Counted from the stretch's first letter, positions 1 to 9,506 are shown. The stretch is 64,000 bases of DNA from Bradyrhizobium sp. LMTR 3 (GCF_001693485.1 NZ_MAXC01000005.1:1-64000), one strand, 5' to 3'. Translations and numbers: made by a program. Notes: generated from the letters alone by a model not told the origin.

Positions 1-93
1 TATCCTCTTCCAACCCCATCAGGTGGCGGCCCTGCGCCGACCCCGCACAGAAGCGAGACCCCGGCGGGCGGACAACGCAAAGGGATTGACTAA
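1..93 (+). CDS. possible 3' end of an unidentified gene
   Basis: Frame 1 is open from the window edge to TAA at 91-93 and would encode about 30 residues rich in Pro, Gly and Thr. It stops just before the first palindromic repeat, as genes in this window often do. Frames 2 and 3 are also open across most of this stretch, so the call rests on position only. No family is recognisable. Confidence 0.2.
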   Translation, partial: YPLPTPSGGGPAPTPHRSETPAGGQRKGID

Positions 94-110
94 TCGAGGC
101 CCGTTACAGA

Positions 111-202
111 AGGGTGGGCAAAGCGCAAGCGTGCCCACCGTCAGCAGCGCGTTCGATGATGGATGGTGGGCACAGCGCTACGCGCCTTTTGCCCACCCTA
201 CG
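111..202. repeat. palindromic intergenic repeat, family A (copy 1)
   Basis: Imperfect inverted repeat with the outer arms AGGGTGGGCAAAGCG and CGCGCCTTTTGCCCACCCTA and the inner arms GTGCCCACC / GGTGGGCAC. The same architecture recurs at 5872, 9371, 12643, 14303, 58591 and 59391. Together with the next repeat it fills the gap between the left edge and htpX. Confidence 0.8.
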
Positions 203-230
203 CGACCTGATCGGCGCCGCACACTCAACT

Positions 231-329
231 GTCATTCCCGCGCACGCGGGAATCCAGTACGCTGCGGCTTATCGGTTCAATCACTGACGTCTCTGGAATA
301 CTGGATCACCCGCTTTCGCGGGTGACGAC
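231..329. repeat. palindromic intergenic repeat, family I
   Basis: Starts GTCATTCCCGCG and ends in CGCGGGTGACGAC. The inner arms GGAATCCAG and CTGGATCACC are related by inversion. This family has one copy in the window. It lies 41 bases beyond the htpX stop codon and could end htpX transcription. Confidence 0.65.
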
Positions 330-370
330 AGGTGAATGTGTGTCAGCGATCTCGCGACATGAACGAGGCG

Positions 371-1306
371 TTATCCCCACGGGCCGCGCGAAGCCGAGGG
401 GCGGCCCCACGGACCGCGACGCGGATAGTTGCCGCGCGCGTTGGTGGGGAACGTGCCGCCCTGCGCGCCAAGCTCCGCCGCGAGCTGCTGCAAGGCGGCG
501 ATGCGGTTCTCGGTCGAGGGGTGCGTCGTGAATAGATTGTCCATGCCCTGACCCGACAACGGGTTGATGATGAACATGTGCGCGGTTGCCGGATTGCGCT
601 CGGCTTCGACATTCGGCACGACATGCGCGGCGTTGGCGATCTTGGCCAGAGCGGACGCAAGCCACATCGGCTGACCGCAAATGCGCGCGCCGAGATCGTC
701 GGCGGCGTATTCGCGGGTCCGGCTGATCGCCATCTGCACCAGCATGGCGCCGAGCGGGGCCAGGATCATCATGGCAATCGATCCGATGATGCCGGGACCG
801 TTGTCGCGGTTGCCGCCAAAGAACATGCCGAACTGCGCCAGCATCGAGACCGCACCGGCGATGGTCGCGGTGATGGTCATCAGCAGCGTATCGTGATTTT
901 TGATGTGCGCGAGCTCGTGCGCGATCACGCCCGCGAGCTCTTCGCGGCTGACCGACTGCACCAGACCCGTGGTCACGGCGACCGCCGCGTTCTGCGGATT
1001 GCGGCCGGTGGCGAAGGCATTGGGCTGCGGCTCGTCCATCAGGAACACGCGCGGCATCGGCAGGCCGGCGCGGCCGGCGAGCTCAGCCACGAGATTAAAG
1101 AGGTCGGGCGCCGTGCGTTGGTCGACCTCATGGGCGCCGTACATCGACAGCACCATACGGTCCGAATTCCAGTAGGCGAAAATATTGGTCGCAGCCGCGA
1201 TCACGAGCGCGATCGTAGCACCGGTGGCGCCGCCGATCAGATAGCCGACGCCCATGAAGAGGCCGGTCAGACCGGCCAACAGAATGGCAGTCTTAAAATA
1301 GCTCAT
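371..1306 (-). CDS. htpX: HtpX-type M48 zinc metalloprotease
   Basis: Membrane-bound zinc protease of the inner-membrane quality-control system, which cleaves misfolded membrane proteins. The 311-residue product begins [12 protein letters not shown]. It has two hydrophobic segments in its first 55 residues, the metal-binding HELAH motif around residue 128 with another His three residues on, and two further hydrophobic stretches around residues 140-200, the usual M48B layout. An AAGGAG ribosome binding site sits about 8 bases before the ATG at 1306; an upstream in-frame start would place 16 poorly protein-like residues before it. The C-terminal tail is Gly/Pro/Arg-rich. It is divergent from the VOC gene. 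Confidence 0.93.
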   Translation of the reverse strand: MSYFKTAILLAGLTGLFMGVGYLIGGATGATIALVIAAATNIFAYWNSDRMVLSMYGAHEVDQRTAPDLFNLVAELAGRAGLPMPRVFLMDEPQPNAFATGRNPQNAAVAVTTGLVQSVSREELAGVIAHELAHIKNHDTLLMTITATIAGAVSMLAQFGMFFGGNRDNGPGIIGSIAMMILAPLGAMLVQMAISRTREYAADDLGARICGQPMWLASALAKIANAAHVVPNVEAERNPATAHMFIINPLSGQGMDNLFTTHPSTENRIAALQQLAAELGAQGGTFPTNARGNYPRRGPWGRPSASRGPWG

Positions 1307-1627
1307 TGTCGTCTCCTTGCCGCCCGCGGCGGATACGCCGGGCTGGCATCCCAAAGGTAGGAACTCACCCGAGACCGCTTCAAGATGCCGAGGTGCGTCG
1401 AGGCGCCGCGTTTGGCGACAGGAACCAACGCGCCAGCCGGATTAACGATCCGTAATCCGGTGGGATCGCGTGGCTTTTCGGCTACCGGACGAGGCTGCTT
1501 GTAGAACGCCCGCCCCGCCGTCTACATTGCCCGGCAACGAGCAGCGTGATGAGGCGCCCGGGAAAGTGAAGTGGGGCAATCAATTTGCGTATGTTCGTCC
1601 GGAAAAAACTGGGAGGAAATTGAAGCA
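1307..1627. other. divergent intergenic region htpX / VOC gene
   Basis: About 320 bases without a supported gene. The notable element is the promoter-like sequence at 1499-1526, described separately. A TTAACGATCCGTAATCCGG stretch near 1442 is the only other feature that stands out. There is no palindromic repeat here. Confidence 0.6.
1499..1526 (+). promoter_or_regulatory. sigma70-like promoter shared with the acyl-CoA dehydrogenase gene
   Basis: TTGTAG, 16 bases, then TCTACA. The 19-base run CCCCGCCGTCTACATTGCC is identical to the one at 3576-3594 before the acyl-CoA dehydrogenase gene, with the same spacer length and a related -35 box. The element lies about 100 bases before the VOC start codon. 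Confidence 0.5.
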
Positions 1628-2008
1628 ATGTTTTCGCATGTGATGATCGGCACCAACGACCTCGACAAGGCCAAGGCGTTCTATGACGCATTGCTCGGTA
1701 CGCTCGGTGTGCGGCCGGCGCGGGTCGACGGCCACCGCATTTTCTACATCACCAAGACCGGAATATTCTCGGTGACCAAGCCGATCAACGGCCAGCCCGC
1801 GACGCCCGCCAATGGCGGCACCATCGGTTTTGCGGCCGACTCGCCCGAGCAGGCCGACGCATGGCACGCGGCCGGCATCGCCAATGGCGGAACGAGTTGC
1901 GAAAATCCGCCGGGCATCCGCGAAGGCAGCACGGGCAAACTCTATCTCGCTTATCTGCGCGATCTCGACGGCAACAAGATCTGCGCGATGCACCGGCTGC
2001 CGGCGTAA
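1628..2008 (+). CDS. VOC (glyoxalase/bleomycin resistance) family protein
   Basis: A 126-residue single-domain VOC protein, of the metal-dependent superfamily that includes glyoxalase I, dioxygenases and resistance proteins. It starts MFSHVMIGTNDLDKAKAFYD, the typical first beta-strand and helix of the fold, and ends with the YLRDLDGNKICAMHR strand that normally carries the last metal ligand region. The start is set by GGGAGGAAA about 9 bases before the ATG at 1628. The exact substrate cannot be told. A small hairpin follows its stop, then the amidohydrolase gene on the same strand. Confidence 0.85.
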   Translation: MFSHVMIGTNDLDKAKAFYDALLGTLGVRPARVDGHRIFYITKTGIFSVTKPINGQPATPANGGTIGFAADSPEQADAWHAAGIANGGTSCENPPGIREGSTGKLYLAYLRDLDGNKICAMHRLPA

Positions 2009-2019
2009 ACGAAGATTGC

Positions 2020-2052
2020 AGGGTGGGTTTAGCCGAAGGCGTAACCCACCCT
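2020..2052. repeat. short hairpin repeat between VOC and amidohydrolase genes
   Basis: AGGGTGGGTTTAGCC and GGCGTAACCCACCCT form a near-perfect stem with a short GAA loop. It resembles a minimal version of the outer arms of family A. It lies 11 bases after the VOC stop and 41 bases before the next ATG. Confidence 0.6.
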
Positions 2053-2093
2053 ATGCAGCACAGGTTGCGGCACAATCGAAGGAACGTCGGGCC

Positions 2094-3428
2094 ATGAAGC
2101 GATCTGTCATCTCATTGGCGGCGTCCGTCGCGCTATTCGCAGCGATCGCACTGCCCGCCCACGCCGAGCTCGATGTCGCCACCCTGCAGAAGGCGATCGA
2201 AGCGTCGCTCGCAAGCGACTATCCGAAGCTCGACGCGCTCTACAAGGAAATCCACGCCCATCCGGAGCTGGCGTTTCAGGAGGTAAAAACCGCCGCGAGA
2301 CTCGCTGCGGAAATGCGCGCGCTCGGCTTTGAGGTCACCGAGAAGGTCGGCAGGACCGGGCTGGTCGCCATTTACAAAAATGGCGAGGGCCCGACGATCA
2401 TGGTGCGCACCGAGCTCGACGGCCTGCCGATGGAAGAGAAAACCGGCCTCGACTATGCGAGCCGCGACAAGGCCAACTGGAACGGGCGGGAGGTATTCGT
2501 CGCCCATAGCTGCGGCCACGACGTCCACATGGCGAGCTGGGTCGGAACGGCGAAGACGCTGCTCGGCCTGAAAGAGCAGTGGCGCGGCACGTTGATGTTC
2601 ATCGCCCAGCCGGCGGAAGAGATCGTGGCCGGCGCGCGCGCCATGATTGCGGACGGCCTGTTCACGCGCTTCCCCAAACCCGATATCGCCCTCGCCCTGC
2701 ATGCCGGTCCGTTCTCTCATGGCACGGGCTTCTATCGCACAGGAGTAGGCTCGTCCGCTGCCGACGGCCTCGATATAACATTCCACGGCCGCGGCGGTCA
2801 CGGCTCGGCGCCGCACACGACCGTCGACCCCGTGGTAATTGCGGCACGCTTCATTGTCGAAGTGCAAAGCGTGATCAGCCGCGAAAAGGACCCGACCGAA
2901 TTCGGTGTCGTGAGCATCGGCGCCATTCACGGTGGCACCGCTCCAAATATTATCCCCGACTCGGTGCGGCTCTCCGGCACCATTCGCTCCTACAAGCCCG
3001 AGGTTCGCGCCAAACTACATGCCGGGATCGAACGAACGGCAAAGGCGGCCGCGGCGATGTCGGACGCTCCCGCTCCCGACATCAAGATCGTCGAGGGTAC
3101 CAAGCCCGTCATGAACGATCCGGATGTGGTCGCAGCCACCGCAGACGTGCTGAAGGCGGCATTCGGCGATAAGTTCAAGATATCACCGCCGGGGACGGCC
3201 AGCGAGGATTTCTCCGAATACGCCGGCGCAGGCGTACCGTCGATGATGTTCAACATCGGCGTCTATGACCAGGAACGTATCGTCGCGGCACGCAACGGCG
3301 GCCCGCCGATACCGTCCAATCATTCGCCGCTGTTCGCACCGGTGCCGAGGCCGACCATCGAAACCGGCGTCACCGCGATGACGCTCGCGGTGCTCAGCGC
3401 GTTCGATCGGCACGCCAGGCGCAAATGA
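2094..3428 (+). CDS. exported M20D amidohydrolase (hippurate / N-acyl amino acid hydrolase type)
   Basis: A 444-residue metal-dependent hydrolase that removes acyl groups from N-acyl amino acids or related amides. Residues 1-24 form a Sec signal peptide (MKRSVISLAASVALFAAIALP, then AHA before the cut), so it should act in the periplasm. Metal-site motifs are visible in order: HSCGHDVHM near residue 140, PAEE near 173, ALHAGP near 203, then the dimerisation domain (HGRGGHGSAPH near 240) and SEDFSEYAGAGVPSM plus NHSP at the end. The ATG at 2094 is chosen for the signal peptide. Substrate range is inferred from the family only. Confidence 0.9.
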   Translation: MKRSVISLAASVALFAAIALPAHAELDVATLQKAIEASLASDYPKLDALYKEIHAHPELAFQEVKTAARLAAEMRALGFEVTEKVGRTGLVAIYKNGEGPTIMVRTELDGLPMEEKTGLDYASRDKANWNGREVFVAHSCGHDVHMASWVGTAKTLLGLKEQWRGTLMFIAQPAEEIVAGARAMIADGLFTRFPKPDIALALHAGPFSHGTGFYRTGVGSSAADGLDITFHGRGGHGSAPHTTVDPVVIAARFIVEVQSVISREKDPTEFGVVSIGAIHGGTAPNIIPDSVRLSGTIRSYKPEVRAKLHAGIERTAKAAAAMSDAPAPDIKIVEGTKPVMNDPDVVAATADVLKAAFGDKFKISPPGTASEDFSEYAGAGVPSMMFNIGVYDQERIVAARNGGPPIPSNHSPLFAPVPRPTIETGVTAMTLAVLSAFDRHARRK

Positions 3429-3436
3429 ATTTGAAT

Positions 3437-3520
3437 CGTAGGATGGGTGGAGCGGAGCGATACCCATCATGGCTCCGCGCAAGGGATTGATGGGTATCGC
3501 TCCGCTCCACCCATCCTACG
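3437..3520. repeat. palindromic intergenic repeat, family F (copy 1)
   Basis: Outer arms GTAGGATGGGTGGAGCGGAG and its inverse CTCCGCTCCACCCATCCTAC, inner arms GATACCCATCA / TGATGGGTATC. It starts nine bases after the amidohydrolase stop. A second copy is at 27752-27837. Confidence 0.8.
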
Positions 3521-3562
3521 CGCTTCCCACGACGCGGAAAATTGCGCGTCTACGCCCCGCGC

Positions 3563-3590
3563 TTGTGCAAGCCCCTCCCCGCCGTCTACA
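3563..3590 (+). promoter_or_regulatory. sigma70-like promoter of the acyl-CoA dehydrogenase gene
   Basis: TTGTGC, 16 bases, TCTACA, with the same CCCCGCCGTCTACATTGCC core as the element at 1499-1526. It lies about 65 bases before the start codon. Confidence 0.5.
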
Positions 3591-3655
3591 TTGCCGGCCA
3601 ACGAACCGAGCGCGCGCCCGCAGATGAATGGTCTGCGCAATGGGAGGAATAATCC

Positions 3656-4930
<1,275 letters not shown>

Positions 4931-5247
4931 GGGGAGTCCCCATCGGCAATCCCCGTGGGGCGCCCCCACCCCAGCCCTCCCCCGCAAGCGGGAGAGGGAG
5001 TAGAGCGCGCTGAGTGATCACACCGTGCGCAACAGCAACAACGTTAGATATGCGCGCCGCCGTTGTTGAACGTCGGTCGCTCAGCGCGCGAAAGTGCGCC
5101 CCCTCTCCCGCTTGCGGGGGAGGGCTGGGGTGGGGGTGCCTCCGCATACTCGCTCGCAGAGAGAATGCGCTATGCCCACTGCACCTTGCGTCCGCGCTGC
5201 GTGATGGGCACGCTGCGCTTTGCCCACCCTACGCGGAGCCTCCATAC
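4931..5247. other. intergenic region holding a family B repeat
   Basis: 317 bases between the acyl-CoA dehydrogenase and flavin-reductase-like genes. It contains the family B inverted repeat (4962-5139) and, at 5204-5233, a half copy of family A (GATGGGCACGCTGCG then TTTGCCCACCCTACG). No gene is supported. Confidence 0.7.
4962..5139. repeat. palindromic intergenic repeat, family B (copy 1)
   Basis: The arms CCCCCACCCCAGCCCTCCCC plus GCAAGCGGGAGAGGG (4964-5000) recur inverted at 5100-5138. The roughly 100 bases between the arms differ from the other copy of the same design at 6822-6999. Confidence 0.85.
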
Positions 5248-5868
5248 ATGCAATACGACCCCAGCGACCTAAAATCCCGCGAGCGCTACAAGGTGCTCAC
5301 CTCCTTCGTGCTGCCGCGGCCGATCGCCTGGGTGACGACGATTGGTCCGACCGGCGTGGTCAACGCGGCGCCGTTCAGCTTCTTCAACGTGTTCTGCGAG
5401 GATCCGCCGCTCTGCATGTTCGCCGCCAATCTGCGGCCCGACGGCCGCGTCAAGGATACCGTAATCAACATCCGCCGAACGGCCGAATTCGTCGTCAACA
5501 TGACCGACGAGCCGTTGGCGCTGGCGATGCATGAAAGCAGCGGCGATTTTCCGCCCGAGGTCGGCGAGCCGGACTATCTCGATCTCAAACTGGCGCCCTC
5601 GACCAAAATCGCCGTACCGCGGCTGGCCGACGCGCCGTTTGCGATGGAGTGCAAGACCTGGAAGGAGATCGACGTCAACGGCGACCGGCTGTTGGTGATG
5701 GGCGAAGGCATCCACTTCCATATCCGCGACGAATTATGGGACCACGCCGCGATGCGCGTGCACATGGAGCGCTATCACCCGATCGGCCGCATGTTCGCGG
5801 ATCGTTACTGCCGGACCGACGACCGCGTGGTGTTTCCGCCGGCGGAAGGGGCGAAGACAGCGGTCTAA
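5248..5868 (+). CDS. flavin reductase / FMN-binding split-barrel protein
   Basis: A 206-residue FMN-binding split-barrel protein of the DIM6/NTAB type. It either reduces flavin for an oxygenase or uses bound FMN directly. The segment LPRPIAWVTTIGPTGVVNAA followed by PFSFFNVF around residues 20-45 is the family signature for phosphate and isoalloxazine contacts. The ATG at 5248 has GGAG 9 bases upstream; an earlier in-frame ATG at 5014 would translate through repeat DNA and is rejected. It may supply reduced flavin to a nearby monooxygenase, which is inference only. Confidence 0.88.
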   Translation: MQYDPSDLKSRERYKVLTSFVLPRPIAWVTTIGPTGVVNAAPFSFFNVFCEDPPLCMFAANLRPDGRVKDTVINIRRTAEFVVNMTDEPLALAMHESSGDFPPEVGEPDYLDLKLAPSTKIAVPRLADAPFAMECKTWKEIDVNGDRLLVMGEGIHFHIRDELWDHAAMRVHMERYHPIGRMFADRYCRTDDRVVFPPAEGAKTAV

Positions 5869-5871
5869 TTT

Positions 5872-5994
5872 GTAGGGTGGGCAAAGCCAACGGGTCGCGC
5901 GAATGCGCGCCCGATGACTGGCTCCGCGTGCCCACCATTCCAACCACGTATGAAAATGGTGGGCACGGCGCAAGAGCGCCTTTGCCCACCCTAC
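5872..5994. repeat. palindromic intergenic repeat, family A (copy 2)
   Basis: Long version of family A, with GTAGGGTGGGCAAAGCCAAC and GGGTCGCGCGAATGCGCGCC in the left half and GGTGGGCACGGCGC...TTTGCCCACCCTAC in the right half. It separates two convergent genes. Its last four bases overlap the next gene: the terminal CTA at 5991-5993 is the TAG stop codon of the minus-strand hydrolase. Confidence 0.85.
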
Positions 5995-6749
5995 GCAGCC
6001 ACCGGCCTATGCGCACGCAGGAAAGAGCGGGTCTGCCGCACCGCGAGCGGCACCCGCTCTTTCGGGTCCTTCCACGGAAACAGGCTGACTTCCGCGTTCG
6101 GCGCCAGCAGCGCACTCTCCATGGCGACCGCGTAAGGATGCGCCGGGATGTCGTCGGGCAGGATCAGCACCGGCGTCTGGCATTGACGGACGAAATCGCG
6201 CGTCACGGTGAAGACGAAATCGGGATCGGTGCGATACATCTTCGTCAGGAATTTTTCCGCCTGCTCCATCGTGATGTCGCTCCGGCGTTTTGTCAGTTCC
6301 GGCGCCCAGCCGGTCATGTTGTTATTGTAGAACAGGTCGCGCATTTCCGGACGCGAGCCTGACGGCATCGCCAGCACGGCGGCGACGACACGATCCGGCG
6401 CGCGCTTGATCAGATTCCAGATCAACGGGCCGCCGATGCAGAAACCCAGCACCATGAATTTTTCAAAACCGAGGTGATCCATCAGGGCGAGCTGGTCGTC
6501 GGTGTGGGAATCCCAGGGACGCTCGATCTCGAGCGGGCCGGTGGATTGGCCGGGCGGCGCGTTGCGCAGGTCGTACGCGATGCAGCGGTATTCGTTGCCG
6601 AACTCCTTGACGGCATTGAAGGGCGGATAGTCGCCGGTGATGCCCGAGATGTTCGAATTCAATCCGCCGCCGGCGATCAATAGCAGCGGAAAGCCGGAGC
6701 CGGCTTCCTCGTAGTGGATGCGAACCGAGCCTTTTTCGAAGAAGCTCAT
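5991..6749 (-). CDS. alpha/beta hydrolase with Cys in the nucleophile elbow
   Basis: A 252-residue alpha/beta hydrolase. The oxyanion region is LLLIAGGGLNSN (residues 22-33). The nucleophile elbow reads GFCIGG (residues 102-107), so Cys104 takes the place of the usual Ser, as in dienelactone hydrolases and PHA synthases. A candidate acid is in LILPDDIPAHPY and the expected histidine region is near the C-terminus. The start MSFFEKGSVRIHYEEAG is the normal first strand of the fold. A further in-frame GTG 12 codons upstream is less likely. The substrate is unknown. It is convergent with the flavin-reductase-like gene. Confidence 0.85.
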   Translation of the reverse strand: MSFFEKGSVRIHYEEAGSGFPLLLIAGGGLNSNISGITGDYPPFNAVKEFGNEYRCIAYDLRNAPPGQSTGPLEIERPWDSHTDDQLALMDHLGFEKFMVLGFCIGGPLIWNLIKRAPDRVVAAVLAMPSGSRPEMRDLFYNNNMTGWAPELTKRRSDITMEQAEKFLTKMYRTDPDFVFTVTRDFVRQCQTPVLILPDDIPAHPYAVAMESALLAPNAEVSLFPWKDPKERVPLAVRQTRSFLRAHRPVAA

Positions 6750-6821
6750 GGCGGTTTTTCCTCTGCCCTGTTGGGCGCGCGGCACCTTGTTGGTTGTTTA
6801 TCGAGAGTCCCCGTGCGGAGA

Positions 6822-6999
6822 CACCCCCACCCCAGCCCTCCCCCGCAAGCGGGAGAGGGAGACGAGCGCGCCATGTGGCGAATAGCTTAGTTGAAGACGG
6901 ATGCGGGCGACAGACGTGGCCGTAATTGAACTCAAGTCATGCAGCAAGCACCGCTGCGCCCCCTCTCCCGCTTGCGGGGGAGGGCTGGGGTGGGGGTGC
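6822..6999. repeat. palindromic intergenic repeat, family B (copy 2)
   Basis: The same two inverted arms as at 4962-5139, with different sequence between them. It occupies most of the gap between the hydrolase start (6749) and the GST stop (7040). Confidence 0.85.
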
Positions 7000-7039
7000 C
7001 TCCGCACATTCGATCGCGGATGGGTTCCTGTAACAAGCC

Positions 7040-7933
7040 TCACCCCTTCGCGGGCTCGCCGATCTTGTCCTGCGTCCTGGTATCGAAATCGCTCGCATCG
7101 TGCCGCTCGTGCAACTGGCTTGCCGGGTCGCCGGAGATGCGGTTGACCATGCGCCCGCGCTTCACCGCCGGGCGCTTGGCGATCGCATCGGTCCAGCGCT
7201 GCACGTTCTTGTATTCATGCACCGACAGGAATTCGCCGGCGCCGTAGACCAGGCCCTTGGCCAGCGCGCCGTACCATGGCCAGGTGGCCATGTCGGCGAT
7301 CGTGTATTCGCTCCCTGCGAGATATTCGTTATCGGCCAAACGCCGATTGAGCACGTCGAGCTGGCGCTTCACCTCCATGGCGTAGCGGTCGATGGCGTAT
7401 TCGATCTTGGTCGGCGCATAAGCGTAAAAATGGCCGAAGCCGCCGCCGAGAAACGGCGCGCTGCCCATCTGCCAGAACAGCCACGACAGGCATTCGGCCC
7501 GCGCCGCGCCGCTCGCCGGCAAAAACGCACCGAACTTTTCGGCGAGATGCATCAGGATCGCACCGGACTCAAACACCCGGATCGGCGTCGGTCCGCTGCG
7601 ATCCATCAGTGCGGGGATTTTCGAATTCGGATTGACGGCGACAAAGCCGCTGCCGAACTGATTGCCGTCGATCTTGATAAGCCAGGCGTCGTACTCCGCA
7701 CCGCTGTGGCCGGCGGCCAGCAGTTCCTCGAACATCACCGTGACCTTGACGCCGTTGGGAGTGGCCAGCGAGTAGAGCTGGAACGGATGGCGGCCGACCG
7801 GCAGCTCCGCCTCATGCGTAGGGCCTGCGATCGGGCGATTGATGGCGGCGAACCGGCCGCCACTTTCCTTGTTCCAGGTCCAGACTTTCGGCGGGACGTA
7901 TTCGGCGGAATCGTTAACGGGGGCGTCGGTCAT
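7040..7933 (-). CDS. yghU: YghU-type glutathione S-transferase (disulfide-bond oxidoreductase)
   Basis: A 297-residue GST of the Nu class, whose known members (E. coli YghU/YfcG) reduce disulfides using two bound glutathiones. The N-terminal thioredoxin fold is recognisable from FQLYSLATPNGVKVTVMFEE (about residues 50-70), NPNSKIPALMD, and FESGAILMHLAEKFG. The helical domain carries LSWLFWQMGSAPFLGGGFGH and YTIADMATWPWYG. An N-terminal extension of about 45 residues before the fold is normal for this class. Start MTDAPVND at 7933 is preceded by GGAGCC. It is divergent from the aminotransferase gene. Confidence 0.9.
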   Translation of the reverse strand: MTDAPVNDSAEYVPPKVWTWNKESGGRFAAINRPIAGPTHEAELPVGRHPFQLYSLATPNGVKVTVMFEELLAAGHSGAEYDAWLIKIDGNQFGSGFVAVNPNSKIPALMDRSGPTPIRVFESGAILMHLAEKFGAFLPASGAARAECLSWLFWQMGSAPFLGGGFGHFYAYAPTKIEYAIDRYAMEVKRQLDVLNRRLADNEYLAGSEYTIADMATWPWYGALAKGLVYGAGEFLSVHEYKNVQRWTDAIAKRPAVKRGRMVNRISGDPASQLHERHDASDFDTRTQDKIGEPAKG

Positions 7934-8071
7934 TCGGCTAGGCTCCAGGCTTCTTGGCCGTCTCGCGATTGCGTGATCCGTCGCGCGGCAGCCGCTGCAA
8001 TCCATGTAAGGTTTCGTATCAGCACTGCAACCAAACAAAAAGCGCACAAAACTCAGGGGAGGAATGCGGCC

Positions 8072-8113
8072 ATGCTGCGTAGCAAGTGGAGGAGAAGCTC
8101 ACCATTGCGCTGA
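8072..8113 (+). other. 13-codon ORF with a strong ribosome binding site
   Basis: CAGGGGAGGA lies about 9 bases before an ATG that opens only 13 codons (MLRSKWRRSSPLR). It sits in the GST/aminotransferase intergenic region, 100 bases before the aminotransferase start. It may be a leader peptide, or the surviving start of a deleted gene. Confidence 0.25.
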
Positions 8114-8215
8114 AAATCTCGCGCCAGTGGCAAATGTACGCGGAGCAATGCTCCTGTGGCTGGCGTAGTCGAGATCGGCCATACTGGATGTGTCGCCACC
8201 AAAGAGACCATCCAA

Positions 8216-9367
8216 ATGCTCCCATCGCAGCGCGCCCGGTTCGAGATACCGCGCCAGATCTGCTACCTGAATGCCGCCTCTTACAGCCCGCTGCCGATTC
8301 GAACGCTGGAGGCCGGCCGCGCCGCGGTTCTCCGCAAGGGCGCGCCGTGGACGCTCGAGGCCTCCTTCGCCAACCAACAGCATGAACGCGCGCGCCTTGC
8401 TGCCGCCCGGCTGATCAACGCCGAAGCCGCCGATATCGCGCTGATTCCCTCGGTCAGTTACGGCGTTGCGACCGCCGCGAAGATGCTGCCGATCACCCGC
8501 GGCACGCGCGTGATCGTGCTGGAGAACGACCACTCCTCGCCGGTGCTCGAATGGCATACGCGGGCCGAGGCGGAAGGGTTCGCGGTCGAGACGATTCGGC
8601 AACCCGACGATGGCGATTGGACGTCGGCGGTGGTTGCCGCGATCGAACGATCCGGCGCACCACCGGTCAGCCTGGCCTCGATCTCATCGGTGCACTGGTC
8701 GGACGGTGGGTTGATCGACGTCGACAAGGTCGGCACGGCACTCCGGCAGCGGAGCGCAGCATTTCTCGTCGACGCGACGCAAAGCATTGGCGTGCTGACG
8801 ACCGACGTGAAGCGTCTCGACCCGGATTTTGTGGTCTTCCCGACCTACAAGTGGCTGCTCGGGCCCTACGGTCGCGCCTTTCTCTATGTTGCAAAACGCC
8901 ATCAAGGCGGTATCCCGCTGGAGCAGACCGCGTCCGGCCGTCGCAACGTGCGCGCCGAGAACGCGGTCTATTTCACGGACGTCGGTTACGTTGGCGATGC
9001 GCGGCGCTTCGACATGGGCGAGCGCGATCATTTCATCTCGATGGAGATGGCATCGATCGGCATGGAGATGATGGACGAATGGGGAGCGCCGACCATTGCG
9101 CAACGTCTCGCGATGCTGACGGAGCGGATCGCGCAAGGCATACGCGACATCGGCGTCCACGTTCCCGAACCTCATCTGCGAGCGCCGCATATCGTGAGCC
9201 TCGCCTTCAAGGGCGGAATGCCGGCGGGCCTCGTCGAAGGACTGGCAAGCGAAGGCGTCTATGTCGCACAGCGCCTGGGGCGCCTGCGTGTGTCGCCGCA
9301 CGTCTATAATGACGAAGCCGATGCCGACCGGTTCGTTGAGGTTTTGGGCAGGCGGCTGCGGGGCTGA
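8216..9367 (+). CDS. class V (cysteine desulfurase-like) PLP aminotransferase
   Basis: A 383-residue fold-type I PLP enzyme. Residues 15-40 read YLNAASYSPLP, the usual N-terminal substrate loop of class V enzymes. SSVHWSDGGLIDVDKVG and FLVDATQSIGVL (near 185) hold the Asp that contacts the pyridine nitrogen. The Schiff-base Lys is in FPTYKWLLGPYG near residue 210. No catalytic Cys loop of true cysteine desulfurases is obvious, so an aminotransferase, lyase or kynureninase-like role is more likely. The ATG at 8216 is preferred over a GTG 20 codons upstream. It is convergent with the BVMO gene. Confidence 0.85.
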   Translation: MLPSQRARFEIPRQICYLNAASYSPLPIRTLEAGRAAVLRKGAPWTLEASFANQQHERARLAAARLINAEAADIALIPSVSYGVATAAKMLPITRGTRVIVLENDHSSPVLEWHTRAEAEGFAVETIRQPDDGDWTSAVVAAIERSGAPPVSLASISSVHWSDGGLIDVDKVGTALRQRSAAFLVDATQSIGVLTTDVKRLDPDFVVFPTYKWLLGPYGRAFLYVAKRHQGGIPLEQTASGRRNVRAENAVYFTDVGYVGDARRFDMGERDHFISMEMASIGMEMMDEWGAPTIAQRLAMLTERIAQGIRDIGVHVPEPHLRAPHIVSLAFKGGMPAGLVEGLASEGVYVAQRLGRLRVSPHVYNDEADADRFVEVLGRRLRG

Positions 9368-9370
9368 CCT

Positions 9371-9496
9371 GTAGGGTGGGCAAAGCCAACGGGTCGCGCA
9401 AATGCGCGCCCGATGACAGGCTCCGCGTGCCCACTATTCGTGCTATCGAATCGGAGAGATGGTGGGCACGGCGCTTGCGCGCCTTTGCCCACCCTA
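9371..9496. repeat. palindromic intergenic repeat, family A (copy 3)
   Basis: Long version of family A, nearly the same as at 5872-5994, again between two convergent genes. It begins four bases after the aminotransferase stop and ends about 10 bases before the BVMO stop. Confidence 0.85.
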
Positions 9497-9506
9497 CGGC
9501 AGCCGC

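Noticed and set aside
578..1360. Long open frame on the plus strand opposite htpX
   Set aside because: It is the mirror of htpX in GC-rich DNA; its His- and Arg-rich translation has no family features.
4962..6999. Two similar inverted repeats as possible ends of a transposon
   Set aside because: Each copy is a complete palindrome by itself, and the genes between are ordinary metabolic genes with no transposase.
8216..9367. Cysteine desulfurase involved in Fe-S cluster building
   Set aside because: The catalytic Cys loop is not visible, and no isc or suf genes are near.
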